A stretch of DNA of 51,565 nucleotides from Atkinsonella hypoxylon. Its lineage: Eukaryota; Ascomycota; Sordariomycetes; Hypocreales; Clavicipitaceae. Location of the stretch: positions 1 to 51,565 of the forward strand of contig JFHB01000216.1 in the NCBI GenBank assembly GCA_000729835.1. The letters are read 5' to 3'. Positions within the stretch are counted from its first letter, which is position 1; each line of letters begins with the position of its first letter. Below the pieces are notes generated by a model. The model was not told the origin of the DNA. It saw only the letters and a program-made list of their open reading frames with translations, and did not search any database. Of the stretch, positions 9,727-19,169 are shown piece by piece. The position numbers were made by a program, and so were the translations under genes.

Positions 9727-10375
9727 AATCTTAAAAATTCGGAAACATTAAATTTGCCTAGACAGGAAGGGATGCTGCATTATTGACCAGACTACTCCGT
9801 GTCAGCAATATCTGAGGGTGCAAGGACGCTTCGATAGTTTTCAGGCGCCTACACCCCGGGCCGCCGCTCAAGCGACGGGTGACTCAGGCACGTGGATGGA
9901 AAATGACATGACAGGTCCTGCAAGCCATTACTCCTCTCAGACCCGTCACTTATTTAGTCTCCCACCCACGCGCCAGGCGCGAATGCGTGGATGTGCTTTC
10001 CAGTTGGATTGGCAAGCTAGATGAGAAGTACTGCAATAAAGGGTGACGGCGTGACGAAGGTAAAGGTGGTAACCAATTGGAGGAGGGGACGACGGAGCTA
10101 TCTTGTAGATTGTAGAACCACAAATATAAAAAAAGCTAATGGACATATATCCCTTTGCCTGCCCAAAAGCAACGACTGGGTCACGAATTAGCTACCTACC
10201 TGGGTAGCTACCTGGGTACCTACCTAGGTACCTAAGGTAGTTGACCAATCAGGACGAGCGGAGTTGAAAGGAACTTCAATTTAGGTGCGAACATCAGTAT
10301 GATAGAAGTACCAGCAATCTCCTTCACTCTTGCAGGCACCTTGATTCCCCGACATATAACTAGTCCTCCTAAACA

Positions 10376-10591
10376 CTAGTTATTTCCACGATAGAAACGA
10401 ATGATACATTCGATACCAACACACGTATCAAGACTGCGTGTATAAACGGGTTGCTCGGTGCTGTAAAATTCAGCATCCGTTGGCTCCATTTCAAGGTATG
10501 GCAGGCCAATTTCGGTGCTATTCAAGGTATCAGGTACCTGCAATGCCATTATAGATATAGCAACTGTCACCATCCAGCCCCATGTTCGCAT
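10376..10591 (-). CDS. Possible small secreted peptide (weak)
   Basis: A 71-codon open frame begins MRTWGWMVTVAISIMALQ, which resembles a signal peptide. It continues with an acidic, Thr/Tyr-rich stretch containing one N-glycosylation site (NST) and two cysteines (TCVGIEC), ending FYRGNN. There is no homologue I recognise, no intron and no neighbouring relation. A chance open frame in a long intergenic region is quite possible; this is recorded because of the signal-like start. Confidence 0.2.
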   Translation of the reverse strand: MRTWGWMVTVAISIMALQVPDTLNSTEIGLPYLEMEPTDAEFYSTEQPVYTRSLDTCVGIECIIRFYRGNN

Positions 10592-11219
10592 AATGAGCAT
10601 TTGCGACATTTGTATCAAGAACGGCCGCGGTGAGGGTGCTTCTCAATGTTGACATCATTTTGTCGTAGATTAGGTACCATAGTCAGGTTGAATTCAGGTA
10701 GGACATTGCAAAAATCTAGCTGCAAGTAGAATATAAATGTGCAGGACCAAGTCATTTCAAGGCTAATTGCAGGAATAACCGAAATCAAACTCGTGGGGTT
10801 TTTCATTATCTTATATAGATTTTCCTTGCCTAATAACTTTCATCTGAGCACTTGAGCCTCCCAGAGTAGAGGTACTTAATTCTGGTTTAATTATGCAGCA
10901 GTAACAAGTACCTCTGATGTATCAAAAGCAGTGAATATCAGCTATCGGTATATACGGCACGGCAATTTCATTAACCTGCCAAATGCAGACTTTGTTGTTT
11001 GTTAAGAACGGATGGCTGGCCAGTAAAAACGGCAACCAGTCGGCGGGATTCGGCACCGGGCGACACGATAATTATCGACCTTCCTATTCGAGTTGGTGTT
11101 GTGGGTTGAAATGTTGAAGAAACGCCTGTCAGAGTGATTCTAACTGGTAAAACTCAAGTGCTTTCGTCCTAGATCGCTCGGAGAAATTGCGACATCGAGA
11201 TAGCTACGGCGGGGGCCTA

Positions 11220-11250
11220 GTGCGAGTGCGAGTGCGAGTGCGAGTGCGAG
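11220..11250. repeat. Hexamer microsatellite (GTGCGA)n
   Basis: About five tandem copies of GTGCGA lie in non-coding DNA with no gene adjacent. It is a simple-sequence repeat of no evident role. Confidence 0.9.
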
Positions 11251-12008
11251 ACCAAGATCTGGTCTGGTTTAGCCTGAATTCTGCAGAATGACTCTGAAGG
11301 CGATTGATGAATTGGTGGGGAAGAAGTCCTTGGAGGACCGACTCAGAAGAATTAATGAGAAGCTTTGATGCAATTGTTGGAAGGGCAAGGGCAGAGTCGA
11401 CCTTCCTGATGTGATGCAGATCAAGGAGGAGAAACTAAGAACGGGAAAGGGTCCTAGCGAGGAACCTAGCGTATAATAGCTATATATAATAGCTTTGCTG
11501 GCCCTCAAAAATGTAGCATTCGGCTCAGGGCGGGACTGTCGGGCGGTAGAATCGAGCTACAAACTACAAACTTCACATGTGCCAGGAAGGACTGCTCAGG
11601 CAAGACAAGATCTTACATGCATGCAAGCGGGGCTTGGCAGTCAAGCTAAGGAACCTGCTGGGTAACTATGAAAGCACACAGCCGGCGCATCCTTCGCATG
11701 CCGTTCCAATGACCTGCAAGCCTCGCCAACGATTGAGTCATTGGGGGGAACCAGTGCTAATGCTGGACGGGGCAGCGGGGCGAGGAGGGGGGGCATGGAT
11801 GGGAAGAGCAGGTCGGTGCCGACGAGGTGGAGGACAAGTACAGTGTACCTGCGCTGGGCAGTTGTGCTATTACGTTGTGTGACACCACCAAAAAGGGCGC
11901 CAGAAACCACCAGATCCGGAGGCATCAGCAGCGCTTCTTGCATTTAATAAGTAATATGTATTCCATAGGTGCCTCTTTCCTCGTTGGGTAGCGAGTTGGG
12001 GAATTCCC

Positions 12009-12032
12009 GGGGAGGGAGGGGGGAGGGGGGGG
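12009..12032 (+). other. G-rich tract with quadruplex potential
   Basis: Four runs of 4, 3, 6 and 8 G are separated by single A. This satisfies the G-quadruplex pattern with one-base loops, the most stable arrangement. It lies about 300 bases upstream of the FlbE-like start codon, on the coding strand of that gene. Confidence 0.7.
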
Positions 12033-12333
12033 CGTTTACGCGGGAATCTGCGATGTGGCAAGGTACAAAGTAAAGTGACCCCAGTGCCAGATCTACATCC
12101 CCCGCCCCGGTCCATGATCCATGGTCCATGTACCTAGGTACCTAGGTACCAGTTAACCTTCACAGTCAAAGTCACGGTCACGGTCACAGTCAATAATCGA
12201 CCACTTTGCAACCCCAACGCATCCCATCCTACATGCTCAACCGACACCGTTCCCTTCTTCACCATCTTTGACATTGGGTGAATCAATCATCATCAGCATC
12301 ATCATCGCATCTAGCTGGCCTCGCGCCGCCGAC

Positions 12334-13167
12334 ATGCCCACATACCTATGCCATGGCTTTCGGTGGTACCGTCGCAGCATTCGCGTCTTTGTCATTCTCA
12401 ACAACCTCGATGAGTGCGCTCCAGACTGGATCGTCGGCAGGAACACAGCTGCCATCTTACTTAGTCAGCTCGCCGAGTCTTTCCCCTTTGTGCCAAGGTT
12501 GGAAAACGAAGATGGCAGCTTCAAGAAACTAGGTCTTCCGGCAGCAGCGCCGGCAGAGACGACACAATCACTTTGCTATGATGACGACCTGTCCATGCCG
12601 CCACCCAGAGCCCCTTCACATGAGGACAGTGTTCTCATGTATGAATGGTCGCCCATCAAGCTTCTAGAGGAGTATGATGAAGAGGAGATGGATCATGCTG
12701 CCCGGCCATATGCTTACATAGCCGACCACGTAGTACGTGTCGACTTGGGCGCAGATGTTTTGGCTGCAATGGCCACATATGACTCCACGCTCAAGGAACA
12801 CAACGCAGGGTGGTTCGAGCAGCTACGTGAAAATGTGCAACCTGAGGAACAGTCACGCTGGTACCTGGTGGTTTGCGCCGACACGGAGAGGAGAGCACCA
12901 GAAGAGGAAGGCAGTGATAGCGACACTGAAGGCGACTTGAACGACACCGACAATGGGCCAATTCCAGCAAGACAACAAACGCCTGAGACTAAGGCATCCC
13001 CGTCACTGCCAATATCAGAACTGAGCGAGCAAGTGCCTGTGGAGCCTTCCTTTCTGAGTCAAGATCCAATTGGGTGTGAACAACGTCCAGCCCAGCGCCT
13101 TAAAAAGAAGATTTCATTTCGACGACTGTTTCAAAAAAAGAAGGAAAATGCATTCAAAAGGGAGTGA
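12334..13167 (+). CDS. flbE: FlbE-like developmental regulator
   Basis: A single exon of 277 residues is read from the ATG giving MPTYLCHGFRWYRRSIRVFV. An in-frame upstream start at 12268 adds a segment that does not fit the family. The N-terminal half has the layout I recall for fungal FlbE: M-P-x-Y-L-x-x-G-F-R-W, then VFVILNNLDECAPDWI, then a KLLEEYDEEE segment, RPYAYIADHVVRVDL, and GWFEQLRENVQPEEQSRWYLVVCADTER. In Aspergillus nidulans FlbE acts with FlbB at the hyphal tip to switch on asexual sporulation through brlA. The C-terminal third (from about 210) is acidic and Ser/Pro-rich and ends in a basic stretch (KKKISFRRLFQKKK). Hypocrealean members are commonly longer than the Aspergillus protein. 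The assignment rests on remembered sequence pattern, so the family is likely but not proven. Confidence 0.7.
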   Translation: MPTYLCHGFRWYRRSIRVFVILNNLDECAPDWIVGRNTAAILLSQLAESFPFVPRLENEDGSFKKLGLPAAAPAETTQSLCYDDDLSMPPPRAPSHEDSVLMYEWSPIKLLEEYDEEEMDHAARPYAYIADHVVRVDLGADVLAAMATYDSTLKEHNAGWFEQLRENVQPEEQSRWYLVVCADTERRAPEEEGSDSDTEGDLNDTDNGPIPARQQTPETKASPSLPISELSEQVPVEPSFLSQDPIGCEQRPAQRLKKKISFRRLFQKKKENAFKRE

Positions 13168-13800
13168 CTGATTGTAGCTTGGGATTTGTTGATTCGATGA
13201 TGATGACGATGATAATGACGATGATGATAACGATAGATGCTCGGCACCGCGCTGAGATAGCATGGAGTCCAATCGGGATGCCCATTGTAGCATTGTCGTA
13301 CGGCCTGGCGTTTCTACTAGAGGGAATACATGGATGCTTTTAACAACTTTAGATTTGAACATCGGTCAAAACAGATATTTTTATTTTATCTTTTGGGGGA
13401 CAGGGTGGCATCGAATGGCGGGTTAATTATGAGACTGCGATGTCAAAAGTTTGTTGAAGGAGGCCGCAGGTGCGCCTATTTCCCCAAGGCAACACGCAAT
13501 TGTCAATTACCTTACTATGAAATAAATAGGGAAGCTTATATATATAGAAGTGTATATCTGCTACACCCAGTATAAACCTTAATAGAATGCTGGGTTGAAG
13601 AAGACGGTAAATGGCGTCCATCACGTGGAGAAGAGGCTGGGCTAGCTCAGCCAGCTCCAGCGCCAGCTCCTTGCAAACCAATCCACTTCCATCAAACCAC
13701 CAATTCAACTAAACCCGACAAGCCATCGCAGTAACTAACGAACAGCGCATGACGCCCTCCACAGCCCTCCACATGCGATAACACGGCAACCGCCAGCGCC
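13168..13800. other. Intergenic region with GAT microsatellite
   Basis: It holds the 3' region of the FlbE-like gene, including a GATGATGAC-type trinucleotide microsatellite at about 13194-13237, and the promoter of the MFS gene. No coding frame is supported. Confidence 0.6.
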
Positions 13801-15541
13801 ATGGCCGTCCCTACCGCCGGCCGAAGCCCCCCGTTTCCCAAGACAGTCGCCCGGTTTGCACTCGACAGCGATGAAGAGGCCATTGAGGAAGACCTGCGCT
13901 CCGAGGTAGGCGGCTCGGAGGCCTACGAGATGGTAAACGGCGCGGCGACCGACCCTCTGCTTTACACGCCGGATGAGGAGGCGGTCGTGAGGAGGAAGTT
14001 TGATCGGAAGCTGGTTTTGTTTGTGGCTTTGCTTTTCATGCTGAGCTTCTTGGACCGATCTAGTAGGTTTTGCGGCTGTCTTTGTTTCTTGGCTTGGGGC
14101 ATCAGGTGAAGTGAGATGAGCGAGGAGGGGAAACAAAGGAGGACGCTTTAACGAGGATGGAACATTGAGCGATGGAGACGGACTAACTACCTGATCAACC
14201 ACAGACATAGGCAACGCCAGAATCGCAGGCATGGACCAAGACCTCCAGACCAACCCCCCCCAAGAAGGGTGGTACGAATGGGCCCTCACGGCCTTCTACA
14301 TAAGCTACATCGTCTTCGAATGGATGTCCCTCCTCTACAAGCTCTTCCCGCCGCACGCAGTCGTGTCCCTCACCGTCCTAACATGGGGTCTCACGGCGTC
14401 CCTGCAGGCCATCGCCCCCTCATACCCGTACCTCGTCGGCCTGCGCGTCCTCCTCGGCATAGGCGAAGCAGGCTTCGCCGGCATCCCCTTCTACCTGAGC
14501 TTCTTCTTCCGGCGCGAGGAGCTGGCCTTCCGGGCCGCCATCTTCGTGTCCGCCGCTCCGCTCGCCACAAGCTTCGCCTCCACGCTGGCCTACATCATTG
14601 TCAAGCTCGCCTCGAGCCTCGACTCGCCCATTGCCCCCTGGCGCCTGCTCTTCCTCCTGGAGGGCTTCCCCTCCGTCGTCGTCTCCGTCATCGCGTGGTC
14701 TGCCGTTCCTGACTCGCCCGATACGGCGCACTTCCTCACGGCGCGGGAGAGGAAGGTTGCGCGGCTGCGGCTGCGGCCGCGTCGTCAGCAATATTGTGGG
14801 AGCTCGACGGGCGGCCTGCGGCCCCGCGAACTGCTGGCCTTGTTGGTCGACCCCGTTGCATGGATCACGTCGGCCATGTTCTTCCTTGCCAACATGGCGT
14901 ACTCTTCGCTCCCGGTCTTTCTGCCCAAGATTATGACGGAAATGGGCCACGACCCGCTCACTTCGCAGGCTCTCAGTGCGCCGCCCTTCCTCATTGCCTT
15001 TGTCGCCGTCTTGTTCACGGCGCACATGTCGGATCGCCTGCAGACGCGGGCCGTCCCGCTTGTCTTCCATGCTTTGTCTTCTGCGGGTGGGTATGCTGTC
15101 CTTGCGCTGGCGCAGACTCTGCATTTGCCTTCTTTTCTGCGCTACATGGCCGTATACCCTGCTGCGGTAGGGTTTTTCAATGTCGTTACGCTCATCCTTA
15201 CATGGAACATTAACAACCAGGCTAGCCAGACTAGACAAGGTGGTGGATTCGCCGTCATGCAGTTTATAGGGCAGTGCGGTCCGCTTGTCGGCACGAGGCT
15301 GTATCCTGATCGCGACGCGCCTTATTATACGAGTGGGAATGGGGTCTGTGCTGTGGCCATGTTTGCTGTTGCTGTGCTGGCGGTAGTGTTGAGGACATAT
15401 TTGCAAAATAAGAATCGGAAGATGGATCAAGCCGAGAGGGAGTATTTGGGAAAAGGGGGACCTGTGGAGGAAGAACAAGGCTTGGTGGGTTCTGGGAAAA
15501 GAAGAGCAGAGCCAGGCCAGAATTTTCGGTATATGTTGTAG
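13801..15541 (+). CDS. MFS transporter, Dal5/allantoate permease (anion:cation symporter) family
   Basis: Two exons (13801-14062 and 14205-15541) across a 142-nt intron (donor GTAGGT, branch CTAAC, acceptor ACAG) give 532 residues. The splice restores LDRSNIGNARIAGM, the first-helix signature of the Dal5 family. A 75-residue acidic cytoplasmic start precedes the membrane part. Then come YEWALTAFYISYIVFEW, the loop region GLRVLLGIGEAGF, and the half-way motif WRLLFLLEGFPSVV. A cytosolic loop ends in PDSPDTAHFLTARER, which is typical of this family (PxxPxxAxFLTxxER). Around twelve membrane segments are expected. Members carry small organic anions such as allantoate, nicotinate, pantothenate, ureidosuccinate or dipeptides; the substrate here cannot be read from sequence. 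The C-terminal tail is charged. The gene stands alone, without catabolic neighbours. Confidence 0.88.
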
Positions 15542-15781
15542 ATGAAATATGGGTCACTTATGAGTTGACTGGGCTGAATAGCAACATAATGTTCGTTGCA
15601 GATATAGCGTGTCTAGCGATTTTTTTCTTTATTGCTCATTTCGGATAGACTTCATATAATTTATACTTGTATCTTCATGACCAAATACTTGGGTCTTGTT
15701 TTCGTAATTGATCGCAATTGTAGCTATTCCTCATGGGGTTTTCAGTGTAAGATTTTTCATCGTTAAGAAAACCCTCGGATT

Positions 15782-16873
15782 TCACTTGGCAAACATTCCT
15801 GGAGGGGCTCGGTACCGGCTCACACCATCCTCCCACCAATCTTCGCTTCGGCGCTTTTTTCCGAATCCCATAACTGCATTGCTGCCGCTTGCCTTCTTTG
15901 TAGCAGCGTCAAGGACCTTCTTGTTTTGCTGACGATCACTCTGCAGCCCAGTGTTCCGTAGATGCCTCTGATTCTGGTTCTTGAATCTGCGATATGCTTC
16001 TGTAAGGCGACAACTACTTTTGTGGTAGACTTTTCGAGCCCACTGTCGAATTGCCGCCAACCGCCGACGCTTTGTCAAAGATCGGGTGAGACTGCGCAGA
16101 GAGAAGGTTGATGCCTTGCGCTTTGAAGGCTGAAAATCATTCGAGGCACCGTCTAAAGCAGGAATCGACCTACATTTGAATTCTGGACTCACATAACGCC
16201 GCGCTTCGATCGTGCCGTCATACTGGTGGCTCAAATTCCTCAATGCTCCCGAAGGCTGACTGGATACATGGGATATTGGGGTAGTGTCACCCGCTGGGGA
16301 GGGTGGAGTTGAAGGGGACAATGAGAAGAAGCCGTTTCGCTGCGAGAGCGAGTCGGAGGGGAAAAGTTCCGAACTATCTGTCAGAGCATAGTTGTTGTAG
16401 GATGTTTTCGTAAGTGGACGGCCGGCATCCTGCCATTCTGTAATGGCCGCCTCAGTATCTGCAACAAGCTCAAGATGACTTGTGTCGCCCACAGCCTCCT
16501 TATGAGAGAGAACAGAGACAGGGGAGTTGGATCTAAGGTTGGATAAATCGTCATTCGCACGACCAAATCGCGACAGTCCAGAAAAGCTGAGTCTATTGCC
16601 TTGGTCGTATTCTGAGAATGGGGATTGAACTCTGGGCGTGTTGTGCCCAGCAGACGGATATGATGACGACGTGCTTCGAAAAGGTCCCGTCCTGCAAGGA
16701 GGTGGTGGCGCCTGACTACTATCATCAATCCGCAGTGCTTGATGTACCCGGGCAAGAAACTCCGGTGTATCTGGAGCTATGTGACATGCCGGCGGCGCTG
16801 CAGGTCGTTGTAATGCATCGGATAGGCTGGGATCCTGCCTGTTGGAGTTCGGCTGATAATGATACGATGCCAT
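15782..16873 (-). CDS. Hypothetical basic, Ser/Pro-rich protein, probably nuclear
   Basis: This is an open frame of 363 residues from the ATG at 16873. I do not recognise a family. The N-terminal two thirds are Ser/Pro/Gln-rich and probably disordered, with a short helix-like segment (TPEFLARVHQALRIDD). The region from about 252 to 312 is strongly basic (SKRKAS, TRSLTKRRRLAAIRQWARKVYHK, YRRFKNQNQRHLR) and looks like a bipartite nuclear signal or nucleic-acid-binding helix. The C-terminus has KKRRSEDWWEDGVSRYRAPPGMF. The same frame is open upstream for a further 106 codons, to an ATG at 17191, except for one TAG at 16945-16943. The likely original protein was therefore about 469 residues, and this shorter frame may not be the true product. 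Confidence 0.6.
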   Translation of the reverse strand: MASYHYQPNSNRQDPSLSDALQRPAAPPACHIAPDTPEFLARVHQALRIDDSSQAPPPPCRTGPFRSTSSSYPSAGHNTPRVQSPFSEYDQGNRLSFSGLSRFGRANDDLSNLRSNSPVSVLSHKEAVGDTSHLELVADTEAAITEWQDAGRPLTKTSYNNYALTDSSELFPSDSLSQRNGFFSLSPSTPPSPAGDTTPISHVSSQPSGALRNLSHQYDGTIEARRYVSPEFKCRSIPALDGASNDFQPSKRKASTFSLRSLTRSLTKRRRLAAIRQWARKVYHKSSCRLTEAYRRFKNQNQRHLRNTGLQSDRQQNKKVLDAATKKASGSNAVMGFGKKRRSEDWWEDGVSRYRAPPGMFAK

Positions 16874-17191
16874 GGGAGCTCTCTTAGAGCTACATTTCTT
16901 TACAGCTGACTCTGAGCTCCAGATGTTGCTGTCGGACGGATTCTATTCTGACCAAAGGACATCTTCGCAGTCCGTCAAAATCGGCTGTGTTGAGGCCAGG
17001 AGGTGGTCGTCTTGGGGTGTCAGATTTTCATTTTCGTCGGCAAGTCCCTCGGAGAAGAGGGGAATGGGACTATTAGGGCCAAGATTTTTTCGAACAGAAG
17101 GAGACGAGATTGTGGAATCTCTCATAGAATTATGGTGTAGCCTTTGCAAATAGGAGCGATGTTTTGCTGTGAGACTAAGTGTACTCGCCAT
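16874..17191 (-). pseudogene. Upstream in-frame part of the same gene, cut by a TAG codon
   Basis: An 82-codon frame starts at 17191 (MASTLSLTAKHRSYL) and stops at TAG (16945-16943). The same phase continues for 23 sense codons (NPSDSNIWSS, SAVKKCSSKRAP) directly into the ATG of the 363-residue frame. The composition is the same on both sides: Ser/Pro-rich with basic patches. No pair of GT and AG sites around the TAG leaves an intron long enough to remove it: the available spans are about 18-24 nt, while introns in this window are 48 nt or longer. A CAG-to-TAG change in a single gene of about 469 residues is the simplest reading. A sequencing error or two separate genes are the alternatives. 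Confidence 0.5.
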
Positions 17192-17500
17192 GACGAGGGT
17201 AAATGCGATTTAAAGCTGCTCCAAAAATTGAAAAGGACTTTGACACAGAGAACTTCGTGCGCGAGGTTCGAATATGGCTGGCTTTGCTATTCTTCACCTC
17301 GCTTCATGACCCGGGTCGCACCTTCCAGTGTTGGCATTGAGTTATTACGTCGTCAACCGACGAGACGAAACTCATTTCTCCTTTTGTCAAGTAAAAAAAT
17401 CAATCTATCTAAAGTTCCTCTCTGTACGTTATCCACTTCTTTTCTTGGAAGAATCCGTGGCTAATAAAGTAGTAGAACGATCTCAGAATACGTCCCGACG
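17192..17500. other. Intergenic, no gene seen
   Basis: This 309-base stretch lies between divergent frames: the interrupted hypothetical gene on the minus strand and the pseudogene on the plus strand. No motif, repeat or RNA gene is evident. Confidence 0.6.
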
Positions 17501-17920
17501 ATGGGAAAGCACACACTTTATCTGGCCACCTACGACCGCGGCACATACTCAATCACTGGTAAAGTCAAGCCTTACCACTGGTAATACATTATACAAATCG
17601 ACCTACGTGAGAACGAAAACTTAGGCATTGCACACCAATTGCGCGGCATGCCTGGGGGCTTCTACTATAGAGGTCCGGAACACGTGGATCTCGCTAAGTC
17701 CGGTTCTCTCAAAGAGGAACTAGAGATTGGTGAGGTTGACGACTCGAATTAAAATAGGGTGCATGAAATTTTGAGTAGTGTGCGAACCGAGAAGGATGAG
17801 TCGTCCGGATGGAACTGTCAGAATTGGGCGCTTGACGGATTCGAGATGTTGAAGGAGGAGGGTTTTGTTTATGACTACTTAACACGGGACGCCTTGAAAA
17901 ACTGGTTAAAGGAACCTTAA
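17501..17920 (+). pseudogene. Pseudogene of a short fungal protein (DUF6914-like), two internal TAA codons
   Basis: A single phase runs 140 codons from ATG 17501 to TAA 17918-17920 and is broken only by TAA at 17582-17584 and 17750-17752. Both sides of each stop stay in the same frame and read as protein. The visible parts are GKHTLYLATYDRGTYS, KPYHW, then GIAHQLRGMPGGFYYRGPE, VDLAKSGSLKEELEIGEVDD, SGWNCQNWALDGFEMLKEEG and LTRDALKNWLKE. This fits a fungal family I recall under DUF6914, in which a WNCQNWAL segment with conserved Cys follows a histidine-bearing start; its function is unknown. Each stop is one C-to-T step from CAA. There are no frameshifts, so the loss looks recent. Stop read-through or an error is less likely with two stops. 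Confidence 0.75.
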
Positions 17921-17954
17921 ATGATGTAGCTATAAGTAGTATAGATCATCAAGT

Positions 17955-18692
17955 CTAGAAAATTTCAAGTTCCATGTCAGCTTCGGTCTCTGGCTGATAC
18001 GCCGTCATGATTTGATTTACAATATCAATCCACCATTGTCGAGGCCGAGAACCAAATAAGGCTTTTCGGTATTCCCACCACTCAGGCCAGAAACCCGCCA
18101 TTTCCCAGTCCACAATTCCAGTAACAGAGCCTGTTGTAGGATCAAGAAGAATATTCTCCCATGAAAGATCTGCATGCTCGAATATTATACAATAGCTGTT
18201 AGGAAGCATATTATGATATTTAGCTACCCATTTAGGTTGTGGACAATTCTTAACAGGGCTAATAAGGAAGTCGTGAAACTCAGCAACAGACGCAAACGGG
18301 CCACACATAGATATATTGTCCAGCCGATGGTCATACGCAGGCCCTCCAGAGCAGGAACCAATCCAGCTAGATCCAGACGGGCGAAGGCGATGCAACTGGC
18401 CTAGGTATAATTGAAGCTCAGAGATCGTTTGCGCCCTTGCTCTTTCTGTCATTGTTTTTGTTGGCCATGCTTCATCTAGCTGTTGCCCGGGAATTCGTTC
18501 CATTAAAATCCAACCTGGTTCATGGTCGCTTACACCAAGGTGCATTTCGAGGATTGATGGTACAGGGATTGAGGTGTGACTTCGTACGTAGTCTATGGCT
18601 TCGGCTTCTCTGCGAAGCCGGAAGGAATTAGCCTGTTTACGGAAGGGTATTGAAGGCTTGCTATCAAGTCCGGCGGTGGATGTGGTAGCCAT
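17955..18692 (-). CDS. Aminoglycoside-phosphotransferase-like (APH/choline kinase fold) protein
   Basis: A single exon encodes 245 residues. Visible features in order are REAEAIDYVRSHTSIPVPSIL (the APH pattern EAxAxxxVRxxTxIPVPxV), then EPGWILMERIPGQQLDEAW, a helical segment with LGQLHRLRPSG, and the catalytic loop FEHADLSWENILLD. The catalytic Asp is in HADLS, where most relatives have HGDL, and Asn follows at WEN. The metal-binding Asp is in GIVDWEMAGFWPEWWEY. These match the fungal APH family, whose substrates are mostly unknown. The nucleotide-binding glycine loop and first strands are short or missing: only about 28 residues precede the REAEA helix. The gene may therefore be truncated at its 5' end or unusual. 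It sits next to the pseudogene and a LINE relic, a decayed neighbourhood. Confidence 0.8.
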   Translation of the reverse strand: MATTSTAGLDSKPSIPFRKQANSFRLRREAEAIDYVRSHTSIPVPSILEMHLGVSDHEPGWILMERIPGQQLDEAWPTKTMTERARAQTISELQLYLGQLHRLRPSGSSWIGSCSGGPAYDHRLDNISMCGPFASVAEFHDFLISPVKNCPQPKWVAKYHNMLPNSYCIIFEHADLSWENILLDPTTGSVTGIVDWEMAGFWPEWWEYRKALFGSRPRQWWIDIVNQIMTAYQPETEADMELEIF

Positions 18693-18939
18693 TTTTTGTA
18701 CTCATAAAGTGTACATAATGGTGAACAAGTTTCGGTGGCCGAGAAATGCAAACTAGGTACTGAGGACCCAGACTACAGCCCGGCGTTCAGAATCGGGATC
18801 AGGATTTTATTTCGCCCGGAGGCATGTCCCTACTCGTGCCGCGTCCCACTATATTTGGACCCAGCAAACTCCCACCAATTAACCGCGCGTGCGTGGATAA
18901 ACCGTGTCGTTTCCATATGAATGTAGCGGCACGACTGGG
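18693..18939. other. Intergenic flank of the phosphotransferase-like gene
   Basis: This is the upstream region of the phosphotransferase-like gene. It may include more decayed LINE sequence just before 18940, but nothing readable remains. Confidence 0.4.
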
Positions 18940-19144
18940 ATTCTAACTTTAGAAGAACTTGCTGCGCGGGGTGCTGCCAATGGCATCACCTTTGACCCCG
19001 ACAAGACGGAGGACATACATTGCTTTTTGAAGACTCACAGAAACACCCCAGCCGTGCGGCACAGTGACACAGAGAAGTATCCGGGGAAAGCGATGTGGTG
19101 GCTGGGCCTCTGGCTGGACGAAAGGTTGACGTGGGACTTGGAGG
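18940..19144 (+). mobile_element. Relic of a LINE (non-LTR) reverse transcriptase
   Basis: About 65 codons in one phase read ELAARGAANGITFDPDKTE, then HCFLKTHRNTPAVRHSD, TEKYPGKAMWWLGLWLDERL and TW. This order, FDPDKTE-x-H followed by PAV-H-D and then RWLGLWLD-x-L-x-(F/W), is found after the catalytic core of fungal LINE reverse transcriptases of the Tad group. Nothing readable of the palm domain, endonuclease or RNase H remains on either side. The fragment breaks off at a 25-T run. It is a dead fragment. Confidence 0.65.
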
Positions 19145-19169
19145 TTTTTTTTTTTTTTTTTTTTTTTTT
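19145..19169 (+). repeat. Run of 25 T
   Basis: A pure T tract directly abuts the LINE relic on its 3' side. A LINE ends in poly(A) in its own sense strand, so a T run here would have to come from another, oppositely oriented insertion or be a simple repeat. Confidence 0.9.

Larger units (their letters stand above)
9670..12333. promoter_or_regulatory. 2.7-kb divergent intergenic region between nuclease and FlbE-like genes
   Basis: The region contains the promoters of two divergent genes. A cluster of TACCTAGGTA-type palindromes lies at about 10190-10240 and again at 12130-12152. A GTGCGA hexamer repeat lies at 11220-11250. A G-rich tract that could form a quadruplex lies at 12009-12032. CGGTCA-like hexamers lie at 12168-12192. 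A possible tiny secreted peptide on the minus strand (10376-10591) is listed separately. No other gene is supported. Confidence 0.55.

Noticed and set aside
14420..15478. 352-codon minus-strand frame opposite the MFS transporter
   Set aside because: Its composition (Arg/Gln-rich without structure) is what the reverse of a GC-rich membrane gene gives, and it has no start or splice context.
16943..16945. Programmed stop read-through or recoding at the TAG
   Set aside because: The TAG is followed by AAT, not by the CTA context known for fungal read-through, and no stem-loop is visible after it; a simple nonsense change is more economical.
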